From Limnohabitans radicicola (GTDB lineage Bacteria > Pseudomonadota > Gammaproteobacteria > Burkholderiales > Burkholderiaceae_C), in the NCBI RefSeq assembly GCF_014837235.1, contig NZ_JACYFT010000001.1:1518174-1582173 (forward strand): a stretch of DNA of 64,000 nt, written 5' to 3'. Every line of letters starts with the position of its first letter. Position 1 is the first letter of the stretch. This document shows positions 1 through 9,574 of this stretch, piece by piece. The position numbers and the translations under genes were made by a program. Under the pieces are notes generated by a model. That model saw only the letters and a list, made by a program, of their open reading frames with translations, was not told where the DNA came from and searched no databases.

Positions 1-774
1 GACGGCTTCGAGCGCATGCTGGTGTTGGCGCCTGCTGACACGCCCGAAGGCCGAGCGGGGCGCATTTCCCAGCGTGTGCTGGAGCTGGAGACCTACCGTC
101 TGATGGCCTTGCGTGGCCTGCCTGTGGCCAAGCAACTGTCGCCTGTGCTGTCGCAGGCCGAGGCGCAATTGGCCGACATCACGGCGCGGCTGGAGCACAA
201 GCAGGACGGGGACCAGTCGCTGCTGGACGATTTGGTGGGTTTGGCCGCACGGGTGGAGCGCGCCACGGCCGAGCACGGGTACCGTTTTGCGGCCACACGG
301 GCCTATGACCGTCTGGTGAGCGAGCGCGTCGCCGAATTGCGTGAACGCCCTTTGCCAGGTACACAGACGGTGGGTGAGTTCATGCAGCGGCGTCTTTCGC
401 CCGCCATGGCCACCGTTGTCGCCACATCGCAGCGCCTGTCGGATTTATCAGAGCGGGTGTCGCGCACCAGCGCTTTGCTGCGCACGAGGGTGGACATCGC
501 CACCGAAGCACAAAACCAGCAGCTGCTCGCCAAGCTCACCCGCGGGCAAGATCTGCAGTTGCGCCTGCAGTCCACCGTGGAAGGCCTGTCGATCGCGGCC
601 ATCAGCTATTACGTGGTCAGCTTGCTGCTGTATGGTGCCAAGGCACTCGCCAAACTGGGCCTGCCGCTGCACCCAGAGATGGTGGCTGGCCTGTCGATTC
701 CGCTGGTGCTGTGGGGGGTGTGGAAGACAGTGCAGCGCATCCACGACAGGCTGCACCGGGCCAGCGGTCACTGA
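1..774 (+). CDS. DUF3422 family membrane-anchored protein (5' end missing)
   Basis: The reading frame is open from the first base, so the start lies outside the window and only about the last 257 residues are seen. The first half is helical with many Arg, Glu and Leu. The C-terminus has two hydrophobic segments (around SYYVVSLLLYGAKAL and VAGLSIPLVLWGVW) followed by a basic tail, which fits the DUF3422 family of predicted membrane-anchored proteins. The family has no established function. The gene converges on the ModA-like gene with 12 bases between the stops. Confidence 0.75.
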   Translation, partial: DGFERMLVLAPADTPEGRAGRISQRVLELETYRLMALRGLPVAKQLSPVLSQAEAQLADITARLEHKQDGDQSLLDDLVGLAARVERATAEHGYRFAATRAYDRLVSERVAELRERPLPGTQTVGEFMQRRLSPAMATVVATSQRLSDLSERVSRTSALLRTRVDIATEAQNQQLLAKLTRGQDLQLRLQSTVEGLSIAAISYYVVSLLLYGAKALAKLGLPLHPEMVAGLSIPLVLWGVWKTVQRIHDRLHRASGH

Positions 775-786
775 CCGCTGACGGGC

Positions 787-1572
787 TTATTTGCTGACCG
801 GATCCACCCCTGTGCTGCGCACAATGTCGGCCACAGCGGGTGAAGTGAAAAAACGCACCAGGTGCTTGGCCGCTTCTTGTTGCTCTGAGCCTTGCACCAG
901 CGCTGACGAGAAGAAGATGGTTTGCTGAACGGCGTCGGGCAGCGTGCCCACGAAGTCGAGCTCCTTGAAGTAGATCAGTTCGCTCACTTGCTGAAAGCCC
1001 AGCTCGGCCTCGCCGCGCGCCACCACCGCGCCCACGCGCTCGCTCATGATTTTTTTGGCGGTTTTTTGCATCTGTTCGGCAATGCCCAGTTTGGGGAACA
1101 TCTCGGTGGACAGGTAGGTGCCGCTGGCGCTGGCCGAGTAGGCCACCGACTTGGCGTTCAGCAGGGTCTGCTTGAGGGCTTCGACGGTGCTGATGTCGGG
1201 TTTGGGCGTGCCCTTGCGCACGGCCACACCGATCTGCGAACGCACCAAATCCACGCGGCTGCCGGACACCAGCTTGCCGTCTTTCATCAGGGCTTCCAGG
1301 CCGCCTTCGGACAGGATCACCAGATCGAACTTTTCGCCGCGCGCAAAGCGGCTGGGGATGGAGTCGGGTGCGTTGCCAATCGAAGCGCCATAAGCGCTGA
1401 TGACCTTGTGGCCACTGGCGGCCTCGTAGATGGGTACCAGTTTTTTGTAGGCCTCGGTGAAGGCGCCCGAGGTGATGACGCGGATCTCGGCAGCTTGTGC
1501 GGCCAAGGAGGCGAAGGCCAATAAGGCACTGGCGATCAGGCCACGGCGGGTGAGGGTGTTGGAGAACATCAT
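787..1572 (-). CDS. ModA-like periplasmic substrate-binding protein
   Basis: 261 residues. The N-terminus has a signal peptide with a twin-arginine-like TRRGLIAS stretch and a likely cleavage after AQA (about residue 27). The mature part begins EIRVITSGAF and resembles the molybdate-binding ModA / extracellular solute-binding family, with the typical FDLVILSEGG and ARGEAELGFQQVSE segments. No modB or modC is nearby, so it is an orphan receptor. The ligand could be molybdate or another oxyanion or small acid, and cannot be read from the sequence. It lies downstream of the porin on the same strand, 55 bases away, and may be co-transcribed with it. Confidence 0.8.
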   Translation of the reverse strand: MMFSNTLTRRGLIASALLAFASLAAQAAEIRVITSGAFTEAYKKLVPIYEAASGHKVISAYGASIGNAPDSIPSRFARGEKFDLVILSEGGLEALMKDGKLVSGSRVDLVRSQIGVAVRKGTPKPDISTVEALKQTLLNAKSVAYSASASGTYLSTEMFPKLGIAEQMQKTAKKIMSERVGAVVARGEAELGFQQVSELIYFKELDFVGTLPDAVQQTIFFSSALVQGSEQQEAAKHLVRFFTSPAVADIVRSTGVDPVSK

Positions 1573-1587
1573 GTAGAACCTTTCGGC

Positions 1588-1640
1588 GGTGTGCTAGAAA
1601 GCTTTCAGAAGGTGTGCTAGAAAGCTTTCAGAAGGTGTGC
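1588..1640. repeat. 23-bp tandem duplication at the porin stop codon
   Basis: Two exact 23-bp units (1588-1610 and 1611-1633) are followed by 7 bases of a third (1634-1640). On the minus strand each unit carries the last codons of the porin plus its TGA, so the porin 3' end is duplicated just downstream of itself. Each unit contains the 10-bp palindrome GAAAGCTTTC. Confidence 0.9.
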
Positions 1641-2704
1641 TTGACGCCCATTGAGAAGCCTTTCCCGGTGCTGGCGTTGCCTGTACCCTGGTAGTTGTTT
1701 TTCCACTTGGTTGAATCAAGCTCAGCATAAACCAGCGAACGCTTGGAGAGTTTGTACTCTGCAAATGTCACCATGCGGTTGAATCCATCTGCCGTCAGTC
1801 CTGTGCGCGAGCGGTCCACTTTGTAATACGTCGCGATCAGGCTCAGGCTGTCGGACAAGGGGTGGTTGACACCCAGACCGAGGGTTTTGTTTTCCGTCTT
1901 GGCAACAAGAGAAGTTTGTGCCTCGTGTTGCCCGTAGGATAAATTCAGCTTGCTGTCGCCCAGTTTGGCACTGACGCCGCCGAAGTAGGCTTTCAAATCC
2001 AGGTTGGCAATCGATTTGAATTGGCTGTAAGCCAATGTTGCGGCAAATCGGGCATCTTCATAGGCCAGGCTGGCACCGGTGCTGGACAACTTGGCGTTGC
2101 TGCCGTTTTGTTCGCCAAAGCCGTACATGGCTCGACCAGAAAAGTTGCCGAATTTCCCGATGTACTTGATGGCGTTATCGAGGCGATAGGAGCCCGAAGA
2201 AGAGCCTGCCGAGCCGTATTCTTGCCCCAGTTTGTGTCCACTCAATGCGGCGATCTGGATGTTGGGGTTGAAGCTGGCATAGCGGTTACCCAGAGGGTCA
2301 ACCACGCCCACAGCGTCGGCCAGCAAGGTGGTTTGACGACCGCCCAATGCGGTGCCCCACGCACCGCTCAGACCGACAACGGAGGCTCGGTCAAAAAATT
2401 TGGCGTTTGCCGGAGTGCCAGTGTCGACGTTGAGACCGGTTTCGAAATTGAATTCGGCTTTCAAGCCGCCACCCAGGTCTTCGGTGCCGCGATAACCCAG
2501 ACGGCTTGTGGTGTCGATGCCACTGCCCATGGCGTTGGCATTGGCCGTTGCAGGCGCGTTGGATGCATCCATTCCTGAGGTGTGACGAACACCCAAATCA
2601 GCGACACCATAAATGCCGACAGCACTTTGTCCGTGGGAGAGCGAGGTAAAGCAGACGATGGCAGCCGCGCAGGCGATTTTGTTGAGAGCAGATGATGTTT
2701 TCAT
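1628..2704 (-). CDS. General porin (Burkholderiales Porin_4 type)
   Basis: 358 residues, an outer-membrane beta-barrel for diffusion of small hydrophilic solutes. I chose the ATG at 2704 because it gives a normal signal peptide (MKTSSALNKIACAAAI, cleaved after SHG), whereas the longer frame adds an unlikely leader. The mature protein starts QSAVGIYGVADLG, shows alternating amphipathic strands, and ends in a terminal Phe (GVKHTF), the usual signal for the Bam complex. It is divergent from the LysR gene at 2817, which may regulate it. The 3' end is tandemly duplicated over 23 bp. Confidence 0.9.
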   Translation of the reverse strand: MKTSSALNKIACAAAIVCFTSLSHGQSAVGIYGVADLGVRHTSGMDASNAPATANANAMGSGIDTTSRLGYRGTEDLGGGLKAEFNFETGLNVDTGTPANAKFFDRASVVGLSGAWGTALGGRQTTLLADAVGVVDPLGNRYASFNPNIQIAALSGHKLGQEYGSAGSSSGSYRLDNAIKYIGKFGNFSGRAMYGFGEQNGSNAKLSSTGASLAYEDARFAATLAYSQFKSIANLDLKAYFGGVSAKLGDSKLNLSYGQHEAQTSLVAKTENKTLGLGVNHPLSDSLSLIATYYKVDRSRTGLTADGFNRMVTFAEYKLSKRSLVYAELDSTKWKNNYQGTGNASTGKGFSMGVKHTF

Positions 2705-2816
2705 GTGGATTCCATTGGAAATGCATAGACCTGTCAGAAACAGGGTTTCAAACGACAAGTTGATCGTCCATGAAAATCAGAATTTAATGAATTGCAATTT
2801 TTTATATGATTGATGC
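2705..2816. promoter_or_regulatory. Divergent porin / LysR control region
   Basis: This 112-bp gap between divergent genes becomes AT-rich next to the LysR start. It holds the perfect palindrome AATTGCAATT (2790-2799), which fits the T-N-A dyads bound by LysR proteins. No confident -35/-10 pair was assigned. Confidence 0.4.
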
Positions 2817-3740
2817 ATGGCGAACATCAATTTCGATCTGCAACAGCTTCAGGCCTTCATTGCAGTGGCCGATAAAGGCAGCTTTCGCGCTGCGGCAGAA
2901 TTCATCCATCTTTCTGCCCCCGCCATCAGCAGGCGCATTGAGAAGCTGGAATCCTTGATCGGTATCCGGCTGTTCAATCGAACGACGCGTGACGTTGAAC
3001 TGACGAGTCTTGGGCGGGTTTTTCTGGAGCGTGCGCGTTGCGCGATGGATGATTTGGAAGCCGCGATGCTGGGCATCTCGGACATCGCCGCCACCCGCAG
3101 CGGCCGCGTGGCCGTGGCTTGTGTGCCATCGGCAGCACTTTACTTTTTGCCCAATGTCATCAGCAGCTTCACAGGCCGTTTCCCCGCCATCCGCATCCGT
3201 GTGATCGATGGCGGTATGGGAGAAACTTTGCAAAGTGTGCTGTCAGGGGAAGCGGACTTTGGAATTGGATTCATCAACAGCCCTGTGCCGGGCATCAAGT
3301 TTGATCCTATCCACGCAGATTCATTTGTTGTGGCCATGCAACGACAGCATCGCATGGCCAAGCGAAAGCACATTTCCTGGGCCGAAATACAAGGTGAAAA
3401 ACTGATCGCGGTGGCGCGCACCAGTGGCAATCGGCAGCTGATCGATGAGGTGCTGATTCAGGCAGGTCTGCAAGCTGACTATGCATTCGAAGTCAGTCAC
3501 ATCGGCACGCTGCTTGGGATGGTGGAGGCGGGCTTGGGATTGGCAGTGGTGCCAAGAATGGCACTGCCTTTGGGGCATGCCACCATGGTGGGTATCCCTT
3601 TGAAAAATCCAGTGATTTCACGCCATCTTGGGTTGCTCACAAGGCAGGGCGCTGCCATGCGTCCTGCCGCAGCCATTTTTCACGAATACCTCTCGGAAGA
3701 CATCCAGCGGCGTGCGCCTGACGCCACCCTGATAGCCTGA
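2817..3740 (+). CDS. LysR-family transcriptional regulator
   Basis: 307 residues. An N-terminal winged helix-turn-helix (residues about 6-65, with FRAAAEFIHLSAPAISRRIE) is followed by a periplasmic-binding-protein-like effector domain. It is transcribed away from the porin gene and converges on the Bug receptor gene. By family behaviour it probably controls the divergent porin or the nearby tcu locus, and the ligand is unknown. The ATG at 2817 gives the expected short lead into the HTH. Confidence 0.88.
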   Translation: MANINFDLQQLQAFIAVADKGSFRAAAEFIHLSAPAISRRIEKLESLIGIRLFNRTTRDVELTSLGRVFLERARCAMDDLEAAMLGISDIAATRSGRVAVACVPSAALYFLPNVISSFTGRFPAIRIRVIDGGMGETLQSVLSGEADFGIGFINSPVPGIKFDPIHADSFVVAMQRQHRMAKRKHISWAEIQGEKLIAVARTSGNRQLIDEVLIQAGLQADYAFEVSHIGTLLGMVEAGLGLAVVPRMALPLGHATMVGIPLKNPVISRHLGLLTRQGAAMRPAAAIFHEYLSEDIQRRAPDATLIA

Positions 3741-3748
3741 ATTGGGCG

Positions 3749-3784
3749 CAGGCCAGCTGGGCTGCCGTCGGCAGCGCTGGCCTG
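3749..3784. terminator. Strong hairpin between convergent genes
   Basis: A 9-bp perfect stem CAGGCCAGC/GCTGGCCTG encloses a second perfect stem GCTGCC/GGCAGC with a 3-nt loop. It sits between the convergent stops of the LysR and Bug genes. There is no clear T-run on either side, so it may be a transcript-end hairpin rather than a classical intrinsic terminator. Confidence 0.55.
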
Positions 3785-3796
3785 GTGGGTGCAACT

Positions 3797-4771
3797 TCAG
3801 TCGGCCGTGATCTTGCGCTCGCGGATCACGCGTCCCCAGGTCGCCGATTCCTTGGCCATGTATTTGGCAAATTCCTCACGTGTGCCGGGCTGGGGTGTCA
3901 GGCCGTGGCTGTTGAGTTGCTCGACCACATCCGGGCTTTTGAGTACCTTGACCAGCTCGGTGTTCCAGCGGTCCAGGATGGGCTGAGGCACTTTGGAGGA
4001 AGCCACAAACGCATACCAGTTGGTGGCAGAAAAGCCAGGAAAACCGGATTCGGCAATCGTCGGGATCTTGGGCAGTGCCGGCAGGCGCATGGAGCCGGTG
4101 CTCGCCAGTGGGATCAGCTTGCCGCTTTCGATGTGTGGCAGCGAGGTGGAAAGGGTCGAGTAATAAGCTGCGACGCGACCGCCAATCAGGTCCTGCATGG
4201 CCGGTGCGCCGCCCTTGTAGGGCACATGCACGGTGTCGATGTTGGCCATGTCGTTGAGCAGTTCCCCCGCCAGGTGCGATGCAGAACCCGCGCCGGTAGA
4301 GGCGAAGTCGATCTTGCCCGGGTTCTTTCTGGCATAAGCCACAAACTCGTTGAAGGTTTTGATGCCGGTGTGTGCCCCCACCACCAGCACATTCGGGAAG
4401 TTCACGCCCATGGTGATGGGTGAGAGGTCTTTGACGGGGTCGTAGGGCAGCTTCATCATGTGCGGCGCAATGGTGAGCGGGCCGACCGAGCCGAACAAAA
4501 TCACGCTGCCGTCAGCAGGGCCTTGGGCTGCAAACTGGTGAGCGATGTTGCCGCCAGCCCCTGGTTTGTTGTCGATCACGACCGATGCGCCGATGTTCTC
4601 CCCCAGCTTCTTGGCAATGATGCGCGCACCCGTGTCGGCTGCGCCGCCTGCTGCAAAGCCGACCACCATGGTGATGGTCTTTTTGGGTGGAAAGGTTTGC
4701 GCCGAAGCGTTCAGGCCGATGCAGGCCAGCGCCATGCAGGCCATGGCCTGGAGTGTGTTGCGTTTTGTCAT
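3797..4771 (-). CDS. Bug/TctC-family tripartite tricarboxylate receptor
   Basis: 324 residues. The signal peptide is cleaved near ASA-QT (residue 24/25). The family motif follows: TMVVGFAAGGAADTGARI, then DNKPGAGGN, and later the VPYKGGAPAMQDLIGG segment. Bug proteins are periplasmic, bind carboxylates, and normally serve the TctAB membrane pair, which is absent here. The gene lies 17 bases downstream of tcuB on the same strand, so it is probably the last gene of a tcuA-tcuB-bug operon. Tricarballylate, citrate or a similar acid is therefore the likely ligand (inference). Confidence 0.9.
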   Translation of the reverse strand: MTKRNTLQAMACMALACIGLNASAQTFPPKKTITMVVGFAAGGAADTGARIIAKKLGENIGASVVIDNKPGAGGNIAHQFAAQGPADGSVILFGSVGPLTIAPHMMKLPYDPVKDLSPITMGVNFPNVLVVGAHTGIKTFNEFVAYARKNPGKIDFASTGAGSASHLAGELLNDMANIDTVHVPYKGGAPAMQDLIGGRVAAYYSTLSTSLPHIESGKLIPLASTGSMRLPALPKIPTIAESGFPGFSATNWYAFVASSKVPQPILDRWNTELVKVLKSPDVVEQLNSHGLTPQPGTREEFAKYMAKESATWGRVIRERKITAD

Positions 4772-4788
4772 GGGGTTCTCCTCAAAGT

Positions 4789-5946
4789 TCAGTCACTGCC
4801 CAAGCCGATGGGGTTGGGCTGGCGTTTTTCGACGGCGTGGCGCAGCAAGGACGCTGTGCGGAAAATGCCGTGGGCAAATTTGTTGTAGGGCAAGGTGGCA
4901 AACAAGGCCATCACGGCGCCCAGGTGCACGGCCAACCAGGTGGGCATGGATGCATGGCTGCGCGCCAGCCACAGGCCCAGGCCACTGACGCTGATCAAAA
5001 AGAGCAGCGCGATGAAGCCCAGGTCCATCGGTTTTTGCGCGGCATCGCCTTGCTCGGGGTGGCGCTGCAGCTTGAGCTTGAACAGACCCGCTGTGCCCAT
5101 GGTCAAGCTGATGCCGCCCACCACGCCCAGCAGCTTGGGCAGGCTGGGCAGGTCATAGGGTGCAGGCAGGTTCAGTGCGTAGTGGTAGAGCGTGGCCACG
5201 CTGGTGGCTGCAAAGCACAGCATGAAGCCGTAGAAGGTCAAGTGGTGCGCGCGTCGACGTGCCAGCGTGAATTCATCGTCGGCGTTGTTGCAGCCTTCGC
5301 CGTGACCGCCGTCGAGGTACTTCAGTCGCAGCACGTCGTGCGTGGCTTCGGCTGCTGCTGGCGCGGTGAGCGCTGTCCCACTGGTGGCCGGGGTGATGTC
5401 TTGCCAGAAGCGGCGCACGCCCAAGGCCAGCGCCAGGACCGCGAACAGGAACACCGGGGCAAACATACTCACCAGCAGGTTGTGCGGGAAGATGCTGTAG
5501 AAGTTGCCCGTTGAGCTCGCCTGCCCCTGCTGCGCGAGCCACAGGAACAGCGCCAGGCCCACAGCCAACGCCAGGCTGAGCGTGAGCCCGTTGCGCTGGT
5601 ACAGCTGGCCCAAGGGGGCTGGCCAGGCGTACTGCGCGTAGGTTTGGCCTCGCACCTGCGCCATGACTTTGGGGATGTTCACCGCAAAGTCGTGGGGTGG
5701 TGCGTACTGGCAGGCGTGCAGGCAGGCGCCGCAGTTGTGGCACAGGTTGGCCATGAAGTGGATGTCGGCCTGCGCAAACGACAGCCGGCGCGTCATGGCC
5801 GGGAAGACTGCACAGAAGCCTTCGCAGTAGCGGCAGGCGTTGCAGATCTGCAGCTGGCGTGCAGTTTCGCTCTCGGCTTCAGTCGGCGCCCACTGCCCGT
5901 TGGCGAGGGCTTTGGCCTCTTGTGTGAGTTGTTGCAGTGAGGTCAT
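4789..5946 (-). CDS. tcuB: TcuB-like tricarballylate utilization iron-sulfur membrane protein
   Basis: 385 residues. Two cysteine clusters typical of [4Fe-4S] sites lie near the N-terminus: C35, C38, C41, C45 ([11 protein letters not shown]) and C69, C72, C75, C79 ([11 protein letters not shown]). About six membrane segments follow. In the Salmonella model TcuB reoxidises the flavin of TcuA and passes electrons to the quinone pool. The start was placed at 5946 because that ATG overlaps the tcuA stop as ATGA, the usual sign of translational coupling. The 90 residues upstream in the same frame are antisense-like and basic. Confidence 0.9.
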   Translation of the reverse strand: MTSLQQLTQEAKALANGQWAPTEAESETARQLQICNACRYCEGFCAVFPAMTRRLSFAQADIHFMANLCHNCGACLHACQYAPPHDFAVNIPKVMAQVRGQTYAQYAWPAPLGQLYQRNGLTLSLALAVGLALFLWLAQQGQASSTGNFYSIFPHNLLVSMFAPVFLFAVLALALGVRRFWQDITPATSGTALTAPAAAEATHDVLRLKYLDGGHGEGCNNADDEFTLARRRAHHLTFYGFMLCFAATSVATLYHYALNLPAPYDLPSLPKLLGVVGGISLTMGTAGLFKLKLQRHPEQGDAAQKPMDLGFIALLFLISVSGLGLWLARSHASMPTWLAVHLGAVMALFATLPYNKFAHGIFRTASLLRHAVEKRQPNPIGLGSD

Positions 5947-7340
5947 TGCGCACCCCCGGACAGGGCGGCCCGAGCGGCTTGTGTGCCCGCGATCCGGCCA
6001 AAGGCGGTGCCGATCGACATGCCCACGCCTGCGGTGTAGCCTTTGCCGAGCACATTGCCCGCCATCATCTCGCCCGCCACAAACAGGTTGTCGCTGGGCA
6101 CGCCGCCAAAACGCACGGCGGCGGTTTCGTCGGTTTCCAGACCCAGGTAGGTGAAGGTCACGCCGGGGCGCACGGCATAAGCATAAAACGGTGCGGTGTC
6201 GATGGTCCGCGCCCAATGGGTCTTGGCCGGGCTCACACCCTCGGTGTGGCAGTCGTCCAGGGTCGTGTGGTCAAAAGTGCCCGGGCGGCAAGCCGCGTTG
6301 TAGTCGTTCAGGGTTTGCATGAAGGTGTCCACATCCAGGCCGATTTTCTGGGCCAGCTCCGGCAGGGTCTGTGCCTGCACACCCTCGAACACGGGGGGCA
6401 TGAAACGGCCAATCGCTTTGCTGTCGATGATCGAGTAAGCCGTTTGGCCGGGTTGCTGGGCCACCAGGCGACCCCAGATCGCGTAGCGTTTGGGCCAGAA
6501 GTCTTCGCCTTCGTCGTAAAAACGCCGGGCCTCGGTGTTGACCACCACGCCCAGCGAGACGCAGTCGATGCGGGTGCAGATACCGCCGTCATAGAGCGGT
6601 GCCCGGGCGTCGATCGCCACCATGTGGGCTTGCGTGGCGTCGCCGATCGGGTCAGCGCCCTGGGCCAGCATGTGCTTGAGTAGCACGCCCTGGTTGAAAC
6701 GGGTGCCGCGGATCAAAAAGTTGTCAGCAGGCCACTCGCCGCGCTCGTTCTGGCCCCAGGCTTGGCGCAGCCACTCGCGGTTGGACTCGAAGCCCCCGGC
6801 GGCCAGCACACAGGTTTTGGCGGTGATGCGCTCGTTGCCGACCCAGGCGGCCACAAAGCGGCCGTTCTCGATTTCCAGCCGCTCCACAGGCGCGTTGTAA
6901 CGGATTTGCACGCCGAGTTTTTCGGCGCTGCGGTAGTAGGCGTTGACCAGGGCCTTGCCCCCGCCCATGAAGAAGGCGTTGGTGCGCGCCACATGCAGCG
7001 CGCCCGACAGCGGCGGCTGGAAATGCACGCCATGTTTTCGCATCCAGTCGCGGCAGGTGCTGGAGGCGCGGATGGTCAGGCGGGCCAGTTTTTCGTTGGT
7101 GATGCCGCCCGTGACCTTGAGCAGGTCTTGCCAGAACTCTTCTTCGGGGTAGGCGTCCACCAGCACATCTTGCGGTGCGTCGTGCATGCAGCGCAGGTTG
7201 CGGGTGTGGCCCGAATTGCCACCGCGCCATTCGCGTGGGGCGGCTTCAAGCAGCGTCACGCTGGCACCTGCTTCGGCGGCCATCAGGGCCGCACACAAGG
7301 CGGCATTGCCGCCGCCAATCACCAGCACGTCCGTGCCCAT
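5943..7340 (-). CDS. tcuA: TcuA-like FAD-dependent tricarballylate dehydrogenase
   Basis: 465 residues of the fumarate reductase/succinate dehydrogenase flavoprotein type. It has an N-terminal Rossmann site ([19 protein letters not shown]), the NSGHTRN flavin region, and a C-terminal [18 protein letters not shown] motif typical of tricarballylate dehydrogenase. TcuA converts tricarballylate to cis-aconitate. It overlaps tcuB by four bases, and a LysR gene lies upstream on the same strand. The family also contains other organic-acid dehydrogenases, so the exact substrate is inferred. Confidence 0.88.
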   Translation of the reverse strand: MGTDVLVIGGGNAALCAALMAAEAGASVTLLEAAPREWRGGNSGHTRNLRCMHDAPQDVLVDAYPEEEFWQDLLKVTGGITNEKLARLTIRASSTCRDWMRKHGVHFQPPLSGALHVARTNAFFMGGGKALVNAYYRSAEKLGVQIRYNAPVERLEIENGRFVAAWVGNERITAKTCVLAAGGFESNREWLRQAWGQNERGEWPADNFLIRGTRFNQGVLLKHMLAQGADPIGDATQAHMVAIDARAPLYDGGICTRIDCVSLGVVVNTEARRFYDEGEDFWPKRYAIWGRLVAQQPGQTAYSIIDSKAIGRFMPPVFEGVQAQTLPELAQKIGLDVDTFMQTLNDYNAACRPGTFDHTTLDDCHTEGVSPAKTHWARTIDTAPFYAYAVRPGVTFTYLGLETDETAAVRFGGVPSDNLFVAGEMMAGNVLGKGYTAGVGMSIGTAFGRIAGTQAARAALSGGAQ

Positions 7341-7425
7341 CTCACATCCTTGTTTGTCAATTGACCGCGCAGTGTCGGTGAAACTTCAAATTTTGTGAAA
7401 TGAAATATTTGGACGTTTTATTGCG

Positions 7426-7439
7426 ATTGATGCATTAAT
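7426..7439. promoter_or_regulatory. Candidate LysR operator upstream of tcuA
   Basis: The dyad ATTGATGCATTAAT is symmetrical at 12 of 14 positions and lies 85 bp upstream of the tcuA start, over the stop codon of the adjacent LysR gene. The spacing suits a LysR activation site. The 11-mer GATTGATGCAT also occurs at the start of the other LysR gene (about 2808-2818). Confidence 0.3.
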
Positions 7440-8340
7440 CTTGGCGATGTCGCTTGCCAAAGTGCCGCAAGCTCAGCTGGAAAAAGCCTTCGGCTGCGGC
7501 CGACAGGCTGGTCTGCTTGCGGCGCAGCAGGGTCACCCGCCGCTTGACCACTGGGCCGATCAGGGGGATCTTGACCACGTTCGGCCGGTCGCCGTTTTCA
7601 AATGTGGAGGAAGGCAGCACAGCGCAACCCACGCCCGCGGCCACCAGGTTGATGGCGGTGGCGTGGTGCTGCACTTCGTAGTGGCCATGCAGGCGGATGC
7701 CGCGCTGGGCCAGCTGGTAGTCGAGGAACATGCGCGTGGCCATGAAGCTGCTGACCACGATCAGTTCGATGCCTTGCAGATCGGTCCAGCTCACCGTTCG
7801 CCTGTCCTGCAGGGCATGGGGCGTGGGGCAAAGCAGGGTCAGCGGGTCTTCAAAAAGCGCAACCTCTTCCAGTTCGGGGTGCGGCTCGCCATTGATGGCG
7901 ATGCCCAGCTCGGCCTGCCCGTCCAGCACGGCGGCACGCACATCGTGCGAAGACGCGTCGAGCAGGCGCAGCGTGTTGCCGGGGCATTGCTGGGCATAAG
8001 CGCGGATGAGTTCAGGCAGGACGTGGGTGGTGAGCGAAGGCACACAGGCCAGGGTGAAGTGACCACCGCCGGTTTGCGCCTTGTCGCGCACACGGGTCAG
8101 CGTGCGGGTGGCGTCCAGCACCAGGTGCCGGGCCTGCGGCAAAAACTCGCGCCCTGTGGCTGTGAGTTCCACCTTGCGGGTGGTGCGGTCCAGCAGCCGT
8201 GTGTCCAACAGGCCTTCGAGCTTTTGGATGCGCCGCGTGAGCGCTGTTTGCGTCAGGTGCAGCTGCTGCGCGGCTTTGACGAAGCTGCCCAGCTCTGCCA
8301 CGCAGACAAAGGCTTGCAGTCCGTCGAAGTCGATTTTCAA
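7435..8340 (-). CDS. LysR-family regulator, probable tcu regulator
   Basis: 301 residues. The N-terminal HTH (FVKAAQQLHLTQTALTRRIQ, roughly residues 20-39) is followed by an effector-binding domain. It lies immediately upstream of tcuA on the same strand with a 94-bp gap, an arrangement like tcuR beside tcuABC, so control of tricarballylate oxidation is the simplest reading (inference). mnmA ends 15 bp before its start and is unrelated in function. Confidence 0.85.
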   Translation of the reverse strand: MKIDFDGLQAFVCVAELGSFVKAAQQLHLTQTALTRRIQKLEGLLDTRLLDRTTRKVELTATGREFLPQARHLVLDATRTLTRVRDKAQTGGGHFTLACVPSLTTHVLPELIRAYAQQCPGNTLRLLDASSHDVRAAVLDGQAELGIAINGEPHPELEEVALFEDPLTLLCPTPHALQDRRTVSWTDLQGIELIVVSSFMATRMFLDYQLAQRGIRLHGHYEVQHHATAINLVAAGVGCAVLPSSTFENGDRPNVVKIPLIGPVVKRRVTLLRRKQTSLSAAAEGFFQLSLRHFGKRHRQD

Positions 8341-8355
8341 GCGCGGCTCCTGCGC

Positions 8356-9516
8356 TCAGGGCAGTGCGGAGGCGGACGAGATCACACCGCCGCCCAGGCA
8401 CACCTCGCCGTCGTACAGCACAGCGCTCTGGCCCGGTGTGACGGCCCATTGCGCTTCTGGAAACTGCAGGCCGAAACCGGGCGCAGTGCTGCCGTCAGCG
8501 CCTGCCAGCAGCTGGCAGAGGGCGTCGGCCTGGCGGTAGCGGGTCTTGGCCGCGTAGTGGCCGGGTGTGGGTGGCACGCCCGCGCACCAGCTGGCGTCAT
8601 CGGCCTGCAGGCTTTCGGACAGCAACCAGGGATGGTCATGCCCCTGCACCACCCACAAGGTGTTGTTCTCGATGTCCTTGCGCGCCACGAACCAGGGGGT
8701 GTGCTCACCCGCGCCTCGCAATCCGCGGGCGCGGAGTGCTTCCATCTCTGCCCCCTTGGCCTTGACCCCGCCAATGCCCAGGCCCTGGCGTTGCCCGAGC
8801 GTGTAAAAACTCAAGCCCACATGCTGGCCGATGGTGCGGCCTGTGGGGTCCTTGATCGGGCCGGGCTCCTTGCTGATGTAGCGGTTGAGGAACTCGCGGA
8901 AAGGCCGCTCGCCAATGAAGCAGATGCCGGTGGAGTCTTTCTTTTTGGCGTTGGGCAGACCGATTTCTTCGGCGATGCGGCGCACCTCGGTTTTGTGCAG
9001 CTCACCCACGGGGAACAGTGTTTTGGCCAGTTGAGCCTGGTTCAGGCGGTGCAAAAAGTAGCTCTGGTCCTTGGACGGGTCCAGGCCCTTGAGCAGCTCG
9101 TGGCGGCCGGTCGTTTCGTTCAGGCGCACACGGGCGTAATGTCCGGTGGCAATTTTCTCGGCACCCAGGCGCATGGCGTGGTCCAGAAAGGACTTGAACT
9201 TGATCTCGGCATTGCACAGGATGTCGGGGTTGGGGGTGCGCCCGGCTTGGTACTCGCGCACGAACTCCGAAAACACGCGGTCCTTGTAGTCGGCGGCGAA
9301 GTTGACGTGTTCGATCTCGATGCCGATGACGTCCGCCACGGCGGCTGCATCGACAAAATCGATGTTGGACGAGCAGTATTCGCTGTCGTCGTCATCTTCC
9401 CAATTCTTCATGAAGATGCCAATCACCTCATGGCCCTGTTGCTTGAGCAGGTGAGCGGTGACAGCGGAATCGACGCCGCCGGACAGGCCGACGACCACAC
9501 GGGGTTTGGAAGACAT
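8356..9516 (-). CDS. mnmA: tRNA-specific 2-thiouridylase MnmA
   Basis: 386 residues, the usual length. It catalyses 2-thiolation of U34 in the tRNAs for Lys, Glu and Gln. The PP-loop SGGVDS lies at residues 12-17, with the two catalytic cysteines C101 (ILCNAEIKF) and C199 (TGICFIGER). The sequence between them matches the tRNA-binding region ([16 protein letters not shown]). It is divergent from the transglycosylase gene, with 58 bp between starts. Confidence 0.97.
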   Translation of the reverse strand: MSSKPRVVVGLSGGVDSAVTAHLLKQQGHEVIGIFMKNWEDDDDSEYCSSNIDFVDAAAVADVIGIEIEHVNFAADYKDRVFSEFVREYQAGRTPNPDILCNAEIKFKSFLDHAMRLGAEKIATGHYARVRLNETTGRHELLKGLDPSKDQSYFLHRLNQAQLAKTLFPVGELHKTEVRRIAEEIGLPNAKKKDSTGICFIGERPFREFLNRYISKEPGPIKDPTGRTIGQHVGLSFYTLGQRQGLGIGGVKAKGAEMEALRARGLRGAGEHTPWFVARKDIENNTLWVVQGHDHPWLLSESLQADDASWCAGVPPTPGHYAAKTRYRQADALCQLLAGADGSTAPGFGLQFPEAQWAVTPGQSAVLYDGEVCLGGGVISSASALP

Positions 9517-9574
9517 GACGCGATTATCCCGCCAGTTGGAAAGTGCGAAAATCGAGACGCTCCCATCAACCGAT

